Assembly (NCBI RefSeq): GCF_947497125.1
Contig: NZ_CANMFI010000001.1
Coordinates: forward strand, 186,001 to 250,000
Source: an uncultured Polaribacter sp.
GTDB taxonomy: Bacteria > Bacteroidota > Bacteroidia > Flavobacteriales > Flavobacteriaceae
Reading direction: 5' to 3'
Length of the DNA: 64,000 bases
Shown: positions 53,159 through 62,640 of the stretch, piece by piece
Layout: every line of letters begins with the position of its first letter
Position numbering within the stretch: the first letter of the stretch is position 1
The notes under the pieces: generated by a model
What the model saw: the letters and a program-made list of their open reading frames with translations, nothing else
Told to the model about the DNA's origin: nothing
Databases searched by the model: none
Translations under genes and position numbers: made by a program

Positions 53159-56122
53159 ATGAAAAAATTAAAATTAGTATGTATTAGTTTTTTATTAGTT
53201 GCAGCTGTTAGCTGTAAAACTAATAACGAAAAAACGTATAACGTTACTTCTAAAAAAGATGGTAATGGTCTTGCTTTTGAAACGGTAGAAAACGACCCAA
53301 CTGGCTTGCGTTTGTATACTTTAGAAAATGGATTAAAGGTATATTTAAGTCAGAATTCTGATGAGCCTAAAATTCAAACTTATATTGCAGTAAGAGCTGG
53401 GTCTAATTACGATCCTAAAGAATCTACTGGTTTGGCTCATTATTTAGAACACATGGTTTTTAAAGGAACTCACAAAGTTGGAACTGCAAACTGGGAAAAA
53501 GAAAAAACATATTTAGAAAGAATAGCATCATTATACGAGCAACACAGAGCAGAAAACGATGCCGATAAAAAATTAGCACTCTATAAAGAAATAGATAAAG
53601 TTTCTTTAGAAGCATCTAACTATTCAATAGCAAATGAATACGATAAAATGACCGCTTCTTTGGGGGCAACTGGTACAAATGCTTATACTTGGTTTGAGCA
53701 AACTGTGTACACAAATAAAATTCCTGCTAACGAATTTGATAAATGGGTAGATTTAGAGGCAGAAAGATTTAGTACGCTAGTATTAAGGTTGTTTCATACA
53801 GAATTAGAAGCAGTTTTTGAAGAATTTAATAGAGGTCAGGATAATGATTTTAGAAAGCAATATGCAGCTATGTTAGATGGTTTGTTTCCTAATCATCCAT
53901 ACGGGCAGCAAACTACTATAGGCACGGCAGCTCATTTAAAAAATCCTTCTATGGTTGATATTCATAACTATTTTAACAAATATTATGTGCCTAATAATAT
54001 GGCAGTTGTTTTAGTGGGCGACTTTGAGTTTGAGCCAACAATCAATAAAATAAATCAAACTTTTGGTAAATTTGAACGAAAAGAATTAACACACCCTAAT
54101 TTACCAAAAGAAGCTACAATTACATCACCGGTTGTAAATGAAGTTTTTGGACCAACATCAGAATCAATTTCTATAGCATACAGATCAGAAGGAGTGAATA
54201 GCGATCAAGAGAAATTTGTAACCTTATGCGATATGATTATGGCTAACGGAAATGCAGGTATTATCGATTTAAACCTAAATCAAAAACAATTGGTACAAAG
54301 AGCAAGTTGTTCGCCAACTTTTTTAAATGATTATGGGTATCATTCTTTTACAGGATCACCTAAATCTGGCCAAACATTAGATGAGGTTAAAGATTTGTTA
54401 TTAGCACAAATTGAAAAATTAAAAAACGGAGAGTTTGAAGATTGGATGATTGCTGCTGTTGTTAATGATTTAAAACTGAGTCAGACCAAACAATACGAAA
54501 ACAACTCTGCGTTGGCAGATACTTATGTAGATGCTTTTATTTATCAACAAGATTGGTCTAAAAGAGTTCAATTTTTAGATGATTTAAAAAAGATTACAAA
54601 AGAAGAATTGGTTGCTTTCGCAAATGAATTTTATCAAAATAACTATGTAGTTACGTATAAGAAAAAAGGTGCAGATAAAAACATTGTAAAAGTTGCCAAT
54701 CCTGGTATTACTCCTGTAAATTTAAACAGAGGTAAAAGTTCTGCATTTTTAAATGCCTTTAATAAAAAAGAATCTAAACCATTACAACCTCAATTTATAG
54801 ATTATAAGACTGCTATAAAAGAGACAAAAACTACAAACGGTATTAAAGTTTCTTATGTGTTAAATGAAAAGAATGATTTGTTTGATATGAATATCATTTT
54901 TGATATGGGTAGTGATAATGATAAAAAATTATCTTTAGCTGCTGGCTATTTAGAATATATTGGTACCGATGTTTACAGTAACGAAGCCTTAAAAAAAGAA
55001 TTTTATAAATTAGGTATTTCTTATTATGTAAGTACAGCTGCAGATAAAACGTATGTTGGTTTAAGCGGTTTAAAAGAAAATTTACCAAAAGGGTTAACCT
55101 TATTAGAACACCTTTGGGACAATGCAAAAGCAGATAAAGATGCTTATGATAAATATGTAGAAAAAATTTATAAAGGAAGGCAAGATGGTAAAACTCAAAA
55201 AGGAAACATTCTTTTTAATGGGTTGATGAACTTCGGTAAATATGGCGAGAATTCTCCTTTAAGAGATATTATGCAAATAGATGAATTAAAAGCTATCAAT
55301 CCAGATGAATTAGTTGCTCTAATTAAAGATATGAAAAACTATAAGCAACGAATTTTTTATTATGGTAAAGATGTAGATGCTGCAGTATCGGCTTTAAACG
55401 AAAATCACAAAGTATTTGGTGATTTAAAAGCGTATCCTGAAGCAAAAAAATACGTAGAAACTGAAACAGGAGATAACGTGTTTTTTACAAATTACGATAT
55501 GGTACAAACAGAATTGATCTTTTTAGCAAAAGGAGCACCATTTCAACCAGAAAACATGGCTGCTTCATCGTTGTTTAATACATATTTTGGTAGTGGATTA
55601 TCGTCAATTGTTTTTCAAGAAATTAGAGAATCTAAGTCTTTGGCTTATTCTGCTTTTGCTTCTTACAGCAATGCCTCTAAAAAAGACGCACCTAATTATG
55701 TAATGGCTTATGTGGGTACGCAGGCAAATAAATTAGAGCAAGCAGTAGATGCAATGATGCAGTTAATGAATGATATGCCAGAGGCAGATAAACAGTTTGA
55801 AGCAGCAAAAGAAGCTACTTTAAAAAAGTTAGCAGCACAAAGAATTACAAAGTCTAATATTTTTTGGTCTTATGAAAGGTTGCAGAAATTAGGGATTGAT
55901 AATGATCATAGAGAAGTAATGTATAACACCATACAAAATATGACCATAGCCGATTTAAAAGCTTTCTTTAATAAAAATATTAAAGGAGAATCTTATAATG
56001 TAATGGTCATTGGTAATAAAAAAGATTTGAATGTAAAATCGCTTCAAAAACTTGGAAAAATAAGAGAACTAGAAATTGATTATTTGTTTAATTATATAGA
56101 CAAAAAAGAAGTTAAATTATAA
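53159..56122 (+). CDS. M16-family metallopeptidase, lipoprotein
   Basis: A 987-residue zinc peptidase of the insulinase/pitrilysin group. The signal is a lipoprotein type (CISFLLVAAVSC, lipidated Cys about residue 19). The inverted zinc motif HxxEH is visible as HYLEHMVFKGTHKVGTANWEKEK near residue 94. A second, inactive half follows (about 500-980), including LSSIVFQEIRESKSLAYSAFASYS. M16 enzymes degrade peptides; an outer-membrane or periplasmic role is inferred. The gene is flanked by terminators, so it is probably monocistronic. Confidence 0.92.
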   Translation: MKKLKLVCISFLLVAAVSCKTNNEKTYNVTSKKDGNGLAFETVENDPTGLRLYTLENGLKVYLSQNSDEPKIQTYIAVRAGSNYDPKESTGLAHYLEHMVFKGTHKVGTANWEKEKTYLERIASLYEQHRAENDADKKLALYKEIDKVSLEASNYSIANEYDKMTASLGATGTNAYTWFEQTVYTNKIPANEFDKWVDLEAERFSTLVLRLFHTELEAVFEEFNRGQDNDFRKQYAAMLDGLFPNHPYGQQTTIGTAAHLKNPSMVDIHNYFNKYYVPNNMAVVLVGDFEFEPTINKINQTFGKFERKELTHPNLPKEATITSPVVNEVFGPTSESISIAYRSEGVNSDQEKFVTLCDMIMANGNAGIIDLNLNQKQLVQRASCSPTFLNDYGYHSFTGSPKSGQTLDEVKDLLLAQIEKLKNGEFEDWMIAAVVNDLKLSQTKQYENNSALADTYVDAFIYQQDWSKRVQFLDDLKKITKEELVAFANEFYQNNYVVTYKKKGADKNIVKVANPGITPVNLNRGKSSAFLNAFNKKESKPLQPQFIDYKTAIKETKTTNGIKVSYVLNEKNDLFDMNIIFDMGSDNDKKLSLAAGYLEYIGTDVYSNEALKKEFYKLGISYYVSTAADKTYVGLSGLKENLPKGLTLLEHLWDNAKADKDAYDKYVEKIYKGRQDGKTQKGNILFNGLMNFGKYGENSPLRDIMQIDELKAINPDELVALIKDMKNYKQRIFYYGKDVDAAVSALNENHKVFGDLKAYPEAKKYVETETGDNVFFTNYDMVQTELIFLAKGAPFQPENMAASSLFNTYFGSGLSSIVFQEIRESKSLAYSAFASYSNASKKDAPNYVMAYVGTQANKLEQAVDAMMQLMNDMPEADKQFEAAKEATLKKLAAQRITKSNIFWSYERLQKLGIDNDHREVMYNTIQNMTIADLKAFFNKNIKGESYNVMVIGNKKDLNVKSLQKLGKIRELEIDYLFNYIDKKEVKL

Positions 56123-56144
56123 TTTATAATAACTAACACAACTT

Positions 56145-56183
56145 AAAACTCGTAAAATAAATTTGTTTTGCGAGTTTTTTAAT
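56145..56183 (+). terminator. Terminator of the M16 peptidase gene
   Basis: AAAACTCGTAAAA (56145-56157) pairs with TTTTGCGAGTTTT (56166-56178) with one G-T pair, loop of 8 nt, then T residues. The 3' arm contains the -33 TTG of the fabG promoter. Confidence 0.85.
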
Positions 56184-56196
56184 TTTAGTATATTTG
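56168..56196 (+). promoter_or_regulatory. fabG promoter
   Basis: TTG (56168-56170), an 18-nt spacer and TATATTTG (56189-56196) match the consensus fully. The ATG is 24 nt beyond. The -33 box sits in the terminator of the gene upstream. Confidence 0.65.
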
Positions 56197-56219
56197 ACAC
56201 CTTAAAACAACACTATTAT

Positions 56220-56963
56220 ATGAAGTTATTAGAAAATAAATCTGCAATTATTACAGGGGCAACAAGAGGTATTGGTCGTGGTATTGCTATAGAATTTGCA
56301 AAACAAGGCGCCAATGTAGCTTTTACATATAGTTCTTCTGTAGATGCAGCAAATGCTTTGGAAGAAGAGTTAAAAGCGTTCGGAGTTTCTGCAAAAGGAT
56401 ATCAATCAAATGCAGCAAATTTTGATGCCGCTCAAGAATTAGCAAAAGAGGTGTTAAATGAGTTTGGTGCTATTGATATTTTAGTAAACAACGCAGGTAT
56501 TACAAAAGATAATTTGTTAATGAGAATTACTGAAGATGACTTTGATAAAGTATTAGAAGTAAATTTAAAATCGGTATTTAATTTAACAAAAGCAGTTATA
56601 AGACCAATGATGAAGCAGCGAAACGGCTCTATCATAAATATGAGTTCTGTAGTAGGAATTAAAGGAAACGCAGGGCAGTCTAATTATGCGGCATCTAAAG
56701 CAGGTATTGTTGGTTTCTCTAAATCTGTTGCCTTAGAATTAGGGTCTAGAAATATTAGAAGTAACGTAGTTGCACCGGGCTTTATAGAAACAGAAATGAC
56801 TGCTAAATTAGATGAAGCAACTGTACAAAGCTGGCGAGATGGAATTCCATTAAAAAGAGGTGGTCAGCCAATAGATATTGCAAATGCATGTGTGTTTTTA
56901 GCATCTGATATGAGTGCTTATATTACAGGGCAAACCTTGTCTGTAGATGGTGGTATGAACTAA
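56220..56963 (+). CDS. fabG: 3-oxoacyl-[acyl-carrier-protein] reductase
   Basis: FabG reduces 3-oxoacyl-ACP to 3-hydroxyacyl-ACP in fatty-acid synthesis. The 247-residue SDR protein begins ENKSAIITGATRGIGRGIAIEFA, with the TGxxxGIG nucleotide loop. The NNAGITKD stretch near 88 and the catalytic block (Ser in NMSSVVG near 140, then YAASKAGIVGFSK near 154 with Tyr and Lys) are intact, unlike the SDR-like protein at 60.7 kb. The C-terminal ITGQTLSVDGGMN is typical. The start at 56220 gives MKLLENKSAIITG; the longer frame is not supported. Confidence 0.93.
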   Translation: MKLLENKSAIITGATRGIGRGIAIEFAKQGANVAFTYSSSVDAANALEEELKAFGVSAKGYQSNAANFDAAQELAKEVLNEFGAIDILVNNAGITKDNLLMRITEDDFDKVLEVNLKSVFNLTKAVIRPMMKQRNGSIINMSSVVGIKGNAGQSNYAASKAGIVGFSKSVALELGSRNIRSNVVAPGFIETEMTAKLDEATVQSWRDGIPLKRGGQPIDIANACVFLASDMSAYITGQTLSVDGGMN

Positions 56964-56984
56964 ACATCTTATAAACATTAACTT

Positions 56985-57018
56985 AAAAAACTTCAATAGT
57001 AACTTATTGAAGTTTTTT
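56985..57018. terminator. Bidirectional terminator between fabG and the EamA transporter gene
   Basis: A 14-bp stem AAAAAACTTCAATA (56985-56998) with TATTGAAGTTTTTT (57005-57018) and a 6-nt loop. The right arm reaches the stop codon of the transporter gene. Confidence 0.9.
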
Positions 57019-57917
57019 TATGCATATAAAATAAAGAAAACTCCTAAAAGAATTCCGAATAAAGGCACTAGTTTTTTACGCTTATTTTGCTCTTTAAAAA
57101 GCAGACCGCCAACAACAACAGCAATTAAAATCTGACTTCTTTTAATAGCAGATAATAGCATTATTAAAGCATCTGGGTCTTGTAGTGCTTTAAAGTAAAA
57201 ATAATCTGCAGTTTGTAATAAAATACCAACGGCAGGTATAGACCATCTAAATTTAAAAGCTTTTCTTTTTTCTTGATACGGAAACCAAGTAATAGCAAGT
57301 ATAATTAATAAAATAACAATGGTGTAAAAGCAAAACCAAAACTGTAATGTTTGCGGGTTTAAAGTTAAGCTCTGAATCAAAAATTTATCATACAAACCAC
57401 TAGAAGCACCTAAAAAAGTAGCGCCAATGATGGCAAAAATCCATTTGTTTTTCTTGAAATTGATACCTTCTTTTTTTCCTATTTTAGAATACATTAAAAC
57501 AGATAAAATAATAAGGAAAAAACCAATCCATTGCCAAAAACTAGGACTTTCATTATAAATAAAAATGGCACCAATAAAAGTAAAAAAAGGCCCTGCAGAA
57601 CGAATAGGAGTAACGATTGTAATAGGTAAGTGCTTTAGTGCTTGATAGGCCAAAACCCAAGAAGAAGCCATTATCATAGATTTTATAGCAATAAAACCAT
57701 GTGTTTTTAAAGAAATACTTGTAATGTAAAAACCAATCTCTTTAAAGTATTCAGGATAAAAAAGAGAGCCTAAATAGAAGGGAAGTATTAGTAAAAAACC
57801 AGCGACTATTGTTCCTAAAAGCACAGGAAACACTTCATTACCTTGCACAGCATGTTTTTTACATAAGTTGTGTAAGCCTAAAAATAATGCCGCTAAAAGT
57901 CCTAAATACATCCACAT
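57018..57917 (-). CDS. EamA-family membrane transporter (DMT superfamily)
   Basis: A 299-residue integral membrane protein with about ten hydrophobic segments (for example GLLAALFLGLHNLCKKHAVQ, VFPVLLGTIVAGFLLILPFYL, IGFFLIILSVLMYSKIG, WIFAIIGATFLGASSGLYDKFLI, LIAVVVGGLLF, PLFGILLGVFFILYA). Two EamA repeats can be seen. Members export metabolites such as amino acids or nucleotide precursors; the substrate is not evident. The start ATG is 17 codons before the first strongly hydrophobic span. It is divergent from the helicase operon. Confidence 0.85.
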   Translation of the reverse strand: MWMYLGLLAALFLGLHNLCKKHAVQGNEVFPVLLGTIVAGFLLILPFYLGSLFYPEYFKEIGFYITSISLKTHGFIAIKSMIMASSWVLAYQALKHLPITIVTPIRSAGPFFTFIGAIFIYNESPSFWQWIGFFLIILSVLMYSKIGKKEGINFKKNKWIFAIIGATFLGASSGLYDKFLIQSLTLNPQTLQFWFCFYTIVILLIILAITWFPYQEKRKAFKFRWSIPAVGILLQTADYFYFKALQDPDALIMLLSAIKRSQILIAVVVGGLLFKEQNKRKKLVPLFGILLGVFFILYA

Positions 57918-58034
57918 AATGGCGGTAAAGATACTTTAAAGAAAAATTTTCTATTGTAAAAAACACCCATATTTTTACTATAAATTAAAATAATTAATAA
58001 CAATACAAATTATAGTATTCCTAATAAAGAGGAG

Positions 58035-58042
58035 TATCTTTG
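58035..58042 (+). promoter_or_regulatory. -7 box of the helicase/SDR operon
   Basis: TATCTTTG matches TAnnTTTG fully, with the ATG 16 nt beyond, so the leader is very short (about 10 nt). No clear -33 TTG was seen. Confidence 0.5.
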
Positions 58043-58057
58043 CCAAAAATAATAGTA

Positions 58058-59398
58058 ATGTTAAAATCATTTTCAGCTTTAGGGGTTCATAAAGAATTAG
58101 AAACTCGATTAGCAAAGTTAGCAATTACAGTTCCTACTACTGTTCAAGAAAAAGCCATCCCTTTTATTCTTCATAAAAAGAAAGATATGGTTGTTTTGGC
58201 AAAAACGGGTTCTGGTAAAACAGCAGCTTTTGGGGTTCCGTTATTGCAGAAAATTAAAGCAGAAGAAACGCAAATACAGGTTTTAATTCTAGCGCCTACT
58301 AGAGAGCTGTGTAGTCAAATTTATCAGAATTTAGTTTCATTTTCTTCGGATGATCAACAAAAAAAGATAGTTTCTATTACAGGAGGAACTCCAATAAAAC
58401 CTCAAATAGAAAGCATCAAAAGCAAACCGAACATTGTAGTTGCTACACCAGGTAGGTTGGCAGATTTAGTAGAAAGAAAAGCGATAGACATCACAAAAAT
58501 TAGTTATTTAGTTTTAGATGAGGCAGACGAAATGGTTACTGCTTTAAAAGAAGAGTTAGTAGCTATTATTGCAGAAATTCCTAAAATAAGAAGAACATTG
58601 TTGTTTACGGCTACCATGCCAGGTACCATAAAGCAATTGGTACAAAACTACATGTCTAAACACGTTACGTATTTAGAGACAGACATAGAGCCTTTAGCTA
58701 AAAGTGGTATTGATCACCAATATGTTGTGGTAAAACCAATAGAAAAGCTAGATGTTTTAATGCATTTTTTAACCACAAAAGAAAACGAACGTGGTATTAT
58801 TTTTTGTAAAACAAAAGCAGCAGTTAATAAATTAGCTAAAAATTTAGCCATTCATAAGTTTTCTTCTGGTGCCTTGCATGGTAGTTTATCTCAAGGAATT
58901 AGAGATCGTGTGATGGAGCAGTTTAGAGCTGGAAATATAGATATATTGGTGGCAACAGATTTGGCGGCAAGAGGTATTGATGTTAAAGAAATTTCGTATG
59001 TTGTAAATTATCATTTACCAGATAGGTATGATACGTATGTACACCGAAGCGGAAGAACTGCAAGAGCAGGAGCTACAGGGCTTTCTTTAAGTGTAATTCA
59101 AGAAGAAGAATTAGAAGAAATTCCTGAGTTTGAAGAAGATTTAGGGTTGGTTTTTACCGCATATAAAAAAGCAGATGCAAAAAGTATTGAAGAAAATAAT
59201 ACGTTGCTATGGGCTAAAAAAATCTTTAAAACGAAACCAAATCGTTCATTATCTGAAAATTTGAAATCAGAGATTAAAACTATTTTTCATCACCTTACAA
59301 AAGAGGAGTTGATTGATAAAGTAGTAGCGAATTATGTGGCGAATAACTCGGCTACTAAAACAATAGCATCAAATTCTAACAAGAAGAAAAAGAAATAG
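58058..59398 (+). CDS. DEAD-box RNA helicase (first of two)
   Basis: A 446-residue ATP-dependent RNA helicase. Motifs in order: Q-like TTVQEKAIPFILHKKK near 35, I AKTGSGKTAAF near 54, Ia PTRELCSQ, II DEADEM near 160, III FTATMPG, and VI HRSGRTARAG near 330. The C-terminal tail (about 385-446) is Lys/Asn-rich, ending NKKKKK, which may bind RNA. The start ATG at 58058 follows the promoter box by 16 nt. Two bases separate its stop from the next gene. Specific substrate unknown; ribosome assembly is plausible. Confidence 0.93.
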   Translation: MLKSFSALGVHKELETRLAKLAITVPTTVQEKAIPFILHKKKDMVVLAKTGSGKTAAFGVPLLQKIKAEETQIQVLILAPTRELCSQIYQNLVSFSSDDQQKKIVSITGGTPIKPQIESIKSKPNIVVATPGRLADLVERKAIDITKISYLVLDEADEMVTALKEELVAIIAEIPKIRRTLLFTATMPGTIKQLVQNYMSKHVTYLETDIEPLAKSGIDHQYVVVKPIEKLDVLMHFLTTKENERGIIFCKTKAAVNKLAKNLAIHKFSSGALHGSLSQGIRDRVMEQFRAGNIDILVATDLAARGIDVKEISYVVNYHLPDRYDTYVHRSGRTARAGATGLSLSVIQEEELEEIPEFEEDLGLVFTAYKKADAKSIEENNTLLWAKKIFKTKPNRSLSENLKSEIKTIFHHLTKEELIDKVVANYVANNSATKTIASNSNKKKKK

Positions 59399-59400
59399 AG

Positions 59401-60714
59401 ATGGCAAATACTATTAAAACACAGCAAGATATATTAGCAAAGTTGCAAATAGAAACTTTAAACCCGATGCAAGTAGAGGCTGTTGGGGTAATAAAAAAGA
59501 ATGCAAATACAATTTTGCTTTCTCCTACGGGAACAGGAAAAACATTGGCCTTTTCTTTACCGTTGTTAGAAATGTTAGATCCAGAAAATAAAGAAGTGCA
59601 AGCTTTAATTTTGGTGCCTTCTAGAGAGTTAGCCATACAAATAGAGCAGGTAATTAGGTCTATGGGATCTGGTTATAAAGTAAATGCAGTGTATGGTGGT
59701 AGACCGATGTCTAAAGATAAAATAGAGCTTAAGCATATCCCTGCCATTTTAATAGGTACACCCGGAAGAATATCTGACCATTTTGCGAATGATCGTTTTT
59801 CTAAAGACGCTATTAAAACCTTAATTTTAGACGAGTTTGACAAGTCTTTAGAAGTTGGTTTTGAGTATGAAATGCGTAATATTATTAATCAATTAAAAAC
59901 TTTAGATAAAAGGATATTAACTTCTGCAACACAAGGAGTTGAGATTCCAGATTTTGTTGATTTAAAGAATGCAAGAACCATCAATTATTTAAAAGGAAAA
60001 AGAACCTCTCAGCTTAATTTTAAGACTGTTATTTCTCCGAATAAAAATAAGTTAAAAACATTGCTAAATTTAGTACAGCATATTGGTAATGAGCCTGGTA
60101 TTGTTTTTTGTAACTTAAAAGATTCTATTACTCAGTTGAGTTCTTTTTTAGAGGAAAATAAAATTAGTCATGCTTGTTTTTCTGGCGGAATGGAGCAAAA
60201 GGATAGAGAACGTGCCTTAATTAAATTTAGAAACGGAACCTGTCAGTTATTAATTGCAACAGATTTGGCGGCACGTGGTATTGATGTGCCAGAAATGAAG
60301 TTTATCATTCATTATGAATTGCCAAAGCACGAAGAAGAATTTATCCATAGAAACGGAAGAACAGCTAGGGTAAATGAAAAAGGAACTGCTTATATTCTGA
60401 AATGGGAGAATGAGCGAGTGCCAGATTTTATAAAAGAAAGTAAAGGAATTAACATCTCTAAAAAAGCAGCTCAAACTCCACAATATTGGGAAACTTTGTT
60501 TATTTCTGGTGGTAGAAAAGATAAAATATCTAAAGGAGATATTGCAGGCTTGTTTTTAAAGCAAGGTGGTATTTCTAAAGAGCAACTAGGTACTATTGAA
60601 TTAAAACCCGACTGTGCTTTTGTTGCAATTCCGTTAACTTTGGCAGATGATTTGGTTGACAAACTAAACAATACCCGTTTAAAAAAGAAAAAAGTAAGAG
60701 TTACATTGTTGTAG
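59401..60714 (+). CDS. DEAD-box-type RNA helicase with DEFD motif and DbpA-like C-terminal domain
   Basis: A 437-residue helicase. Q-like [13 protein letters not shown] near 19, motif [12 protein letters not shown] near 41, Ia [24 protein letters not shown] near 142 (DEFD rather than DEAD), III TSATQ, and [11 protein letters not shown] near 315. The C-terminus (about 365-437: [16 protein letters not shown]...[12 protein letters not shown]) resembles the DbpA RNA-binding domain that recognises a 23S rRNA hairpin in E. coli. Its N-terminal residues differ from the first helicase, so the two are not a recent duplication. One base separates its stop from the SDR-fold gene. Confidence 0.92.
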   Translation: MANTIKTQQDILAKLQIETLNPMQVEAVGVIKKNANTILLSPTGTGKTLAFSLPLLEMLDPENKEVQALILVPSRELAIQIEQVIRSMGSGYKVNAVYGGRPMSKDKIELKHIPAILIGTPGRISDHFANDRFSKDAIKTLILDEFDKSLEVGFEYEMRNIINQLKTLDKRILTSATQGVEIPDFVDLKNARTINYLKGKRTSQLNFKTVISPNKNKLKTLLNLVQHIGNEPGIVFCNLKDSITQLSSFLEENKISHACFSGGMEQKDRERALIKFRNGTCQLLIATDLAARGIDVPEMKFIIHYELPKHEEEFIHRNGRTARVNEKGTAYILKWENERVPDFIKESKGINISKKAAQTPQYWETLFISGGRKDKISKGDIAGLFLKQGGISKEQLGTIELKPDCAFVAIPLTLADDLVDKLNNTRLKKKKVRVTLL

Positions 60715-60715
60715 T

Positions 60716-62251
60716 ATGAGTGAAAATAAAAACAATTTAGAGGTTGCGTCTTGTATACATACGTTGCAAAATTTATTAGACGATACAAATAAAATTTTCG
60801 ATTTACCAGAGGCGCAAAGAGTTGCACTTTTTAAGGCTGCTGGCGCTTTGTCTAGACCAAATAGAGATGAGTTTCAGCGCAGGAGAAAAGACGCTAAAAA
60901 AGCGGCAAAACGCAAGCAAATAGAAAGTGATAAACACGCAAGAAAATCTACCGGAATTCGATCTGCTAGAGAAGCGGCACTTTTTGTAGCACCAAAGCTT
61001 TTGGGAGCAGCAGAAATTACGAAAGAAACACCAGAGTTAGCATCCTCAAGAAATTGTTATGTATGTAAAACTGTTTTTACAAAATTACATCACTTTTACG
61101 ATACGATGTGCACCAGTTGTGGCGATTTAAACTATGCCAAACGTTTTCAGACAACAGATTTAAAAGATCAAGTAGCGGTAATTACAGGTTCTCGACTAAA
61201 AATAGGCTATCATATTACCTTAATGTTGTTGCGTTCTGGGGCAACTGTTGTTGCAACTACCCGTTTTCCTGCAGATTCTGCAATTCGTTTTGCAAAAGAA
61301 GATGATTATAAGGATTGGAGTCATCGTTTGCACATACATGGCCTGGATTTAAGGCATATACCAAGTGTAGAAATATTTTGTAATTATATAGAGCAAAAGT
61401 ACGATCGATTAGATATTTTAATAAACAATGCTGCACAAACGGTTAGAAGGCCTTCTGGTTTTTATTTCCATTTGATGGAAAATGAAAAGAAGCCGATAGA
61501 TCAGTTGCCAAAGTTGGCACAGAGGTTATTGGAAGATCATGAAAGTTGTTTAGAAGAATTGTCTAGTTTAAGTGTTGGCCCTTCTAAAAACGATAAAAAT
61601 AATGTGTTACCAGTAACTTGGCATGGTCCAGAACCAGGGATTGGACTTAGAAATTCGGCAGAATTATCTCAAATACCTTATAGTTTTGATAATTCTTTGC
61701 AAACTTCAGAGGTTTTTCCGGAAGGACAGTTAGATGCAGATTTACAACAAGTAGATTTAAGAAAAACAAATAGTTGGCGTTTACGATTGGGCGAAATAGA
61801 AACAACAGAAATGGTAGAAGTACAGTTGGTAAATGCTGTGGCGCCTTTTGTTTTGTGTAATCGGTTGTCTAACTTAATGATGAAAGAAAATACAGGTAAA
61901 AAGCATATTATAAATGTAACTGCGATGGAAGGGAAGTTTCATCGATTTAAAAAAGTAGACAGGCATCCGCATACAAATATGGCCAAAGCAGCCTTAAATA
62001 TGCTTACGCATACTTCTGCATCAACTTTTGCGAAGTCTGGTATTTATATGAATGCTGTAGATACAGGTTGGGTTACTGATGAAGATCCGGCAGAATTATC
62101 AAAGAAAAAAATAGAAACACACGATTTTCAACCGCCTTTAGATATTGTAGACGGTGCCGCACGTGTAATGGATCCGTTAATTGATGGCATAAATACAGGT
62201 AAACACTGGTGCGGAAAGTTTTTAAAAGACTACTTTCCAATAGATTGGTAG
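60716..62251 (+). CDS. SDR-fold protein with basic segment and zinc ribbon
   Basis: A 511-residue protein whose SDR core runs from about residue 148 to the C-terminus. Before it, residues 52-75 are highly basic ([14 protein letters not shown]) and residues 114-135 hold a zinc-ribbon pattern (Cys114, Cys117, Cys132, Cys135). The SDR core has [14 protein letters not shown], a modified nucleotide loop, then [10 protein letters not shown] near 242 and a long insertion rich in Glu/Leu. The usual catalytic YxxxK reads TNMAK (Thr420 in place of Tyr, Lys424 kept), and the Ser position reads NVTAMEG. It is the third gene of a coupled helicase operon. Dehydrogenase activity is therefore doubtful. Confidence 0.85.
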   Translation: MSENKNNLEVASCIHTLQNLLDDTNKIFDLPEAQRVALFKAAGALSRPNRDEFQRRRKDAKKAAKRKQIESDKHARKSTGIRSAREAALFVAPKLLGAAEITKETPELASSRNCYVCKTVFTKLHHFYDTMCTSCGDLNYAKRFQTTDLKDQVAVITGSRLKIGYHITLMLLRSGATVVATTRFPADSAIRFAKEDDYKDWSHRLHIHGLDLRHIPSVEIFCNYIEQKYDRLDILINNAAQTVRRPSGFYFHLMENEKKPIDQLPKLAQRLLEDHESCLEELSSLSVGPSKNDKNNVLPVTWHGPEPGIGLRNSAELSQIPYSFDNSLQTSEVFPEGQLDADLQQVDLRKTNSWRLRLGEIETTEMVEVQLVNAVAPFVLCNRLSNLMMKENTGKKHIINVTAMEGKFHRFKKVDRHPHTNMAKAALNMLTHTSASTFAKSGIYMNAVDTGWVTDEDPAELSKKKIETHDFQPPLDIVDGAARVMDPLIDGINTGKHWCGKFLKDYFPIDW

Positions 62252-62303
62252 TTGGTTATTGAGGCAGTTTTTTTAAATAAAATAAAAAAAAGTGTTTAAA
62301 ATG

Positions 62304-62333
62304 TTGTTTTTCAGAAAAATGGCATCATCTTTG
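62304..62333 (+). promoter_or_regulatory. Promoter of the cold-shock gene
   Basis: TTG (62304-62306) is followed after 19 nt by CATCTTTG (62326-62333), one mismatch from TAnnTTTG. The leader is about 30 nt and AT-rich, as in many cold-shock genes. Confidence 0.45.
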
Positions 62334-62369
62334 CAAAAGAATAAATATTATAAATTTAATAACACTATT

Positions 62370-62561
62370 ATGAGTAAAGGTACAGTAAAGTTTTTCAACG
62401 AAACAAAAGGATTTGGTTTTATCACTGAAGAAGGTGTAGAAAGAGATCATTTTGTACACGTTTCTGGTTTAGTAGACGAAATTAGAGAAGGTGACGAAGT
62501 TGAATTTGACTTAAAAGAAGGAAACAAAGGATTAAATGCAGTTAACGTAAAAGTTATCTAA
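62370..62561 (+). CDS. Cold-shock domain protein (CspA family)
   Basis: A 63-residue single cold-shock domain that binds single-stranded RNA and DNA. The RNP1 motif is KGFGFI near residue 14 and the RNP2-like motif is DHFVHVS near 28. It begins SKGTVKFFNETKG. The start at 62370 gives the family N-terminus MSKGTVKFF; the longer GTG frame from 62292 runs through the promoter and is rejected. It probably acts as an RNA chaperone and may be cold- or growth-regulated. Confidence 0.94.
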   Translation: MSKGTVKFFNETKGFGFITEEGVERDHFVHVSGLVDEIREGDEVEFDLKEGNKGLNAVNVKVI

Positions 62562-62582
62562 TATATATAATTTAAGTTTTTA

Positions 62583-62617
62583 AAAAAGCCCATCAATTTA
62601 TTGATAGGCTTTTTATT
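62583..62617. terminator. Terminator between the cold-shock gene and lipA
   Basis: AAAAAAGCCCATCAA and TTGATAGGCTTTTT form a stem with one C-A mismatch and a loop of 4 nt, flanked by A and T runs. It may serve both converging genes. Confidence 0.75.
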
Positions 62618-62640
62618 TTTACAAAAAATAGTAGTTATTT

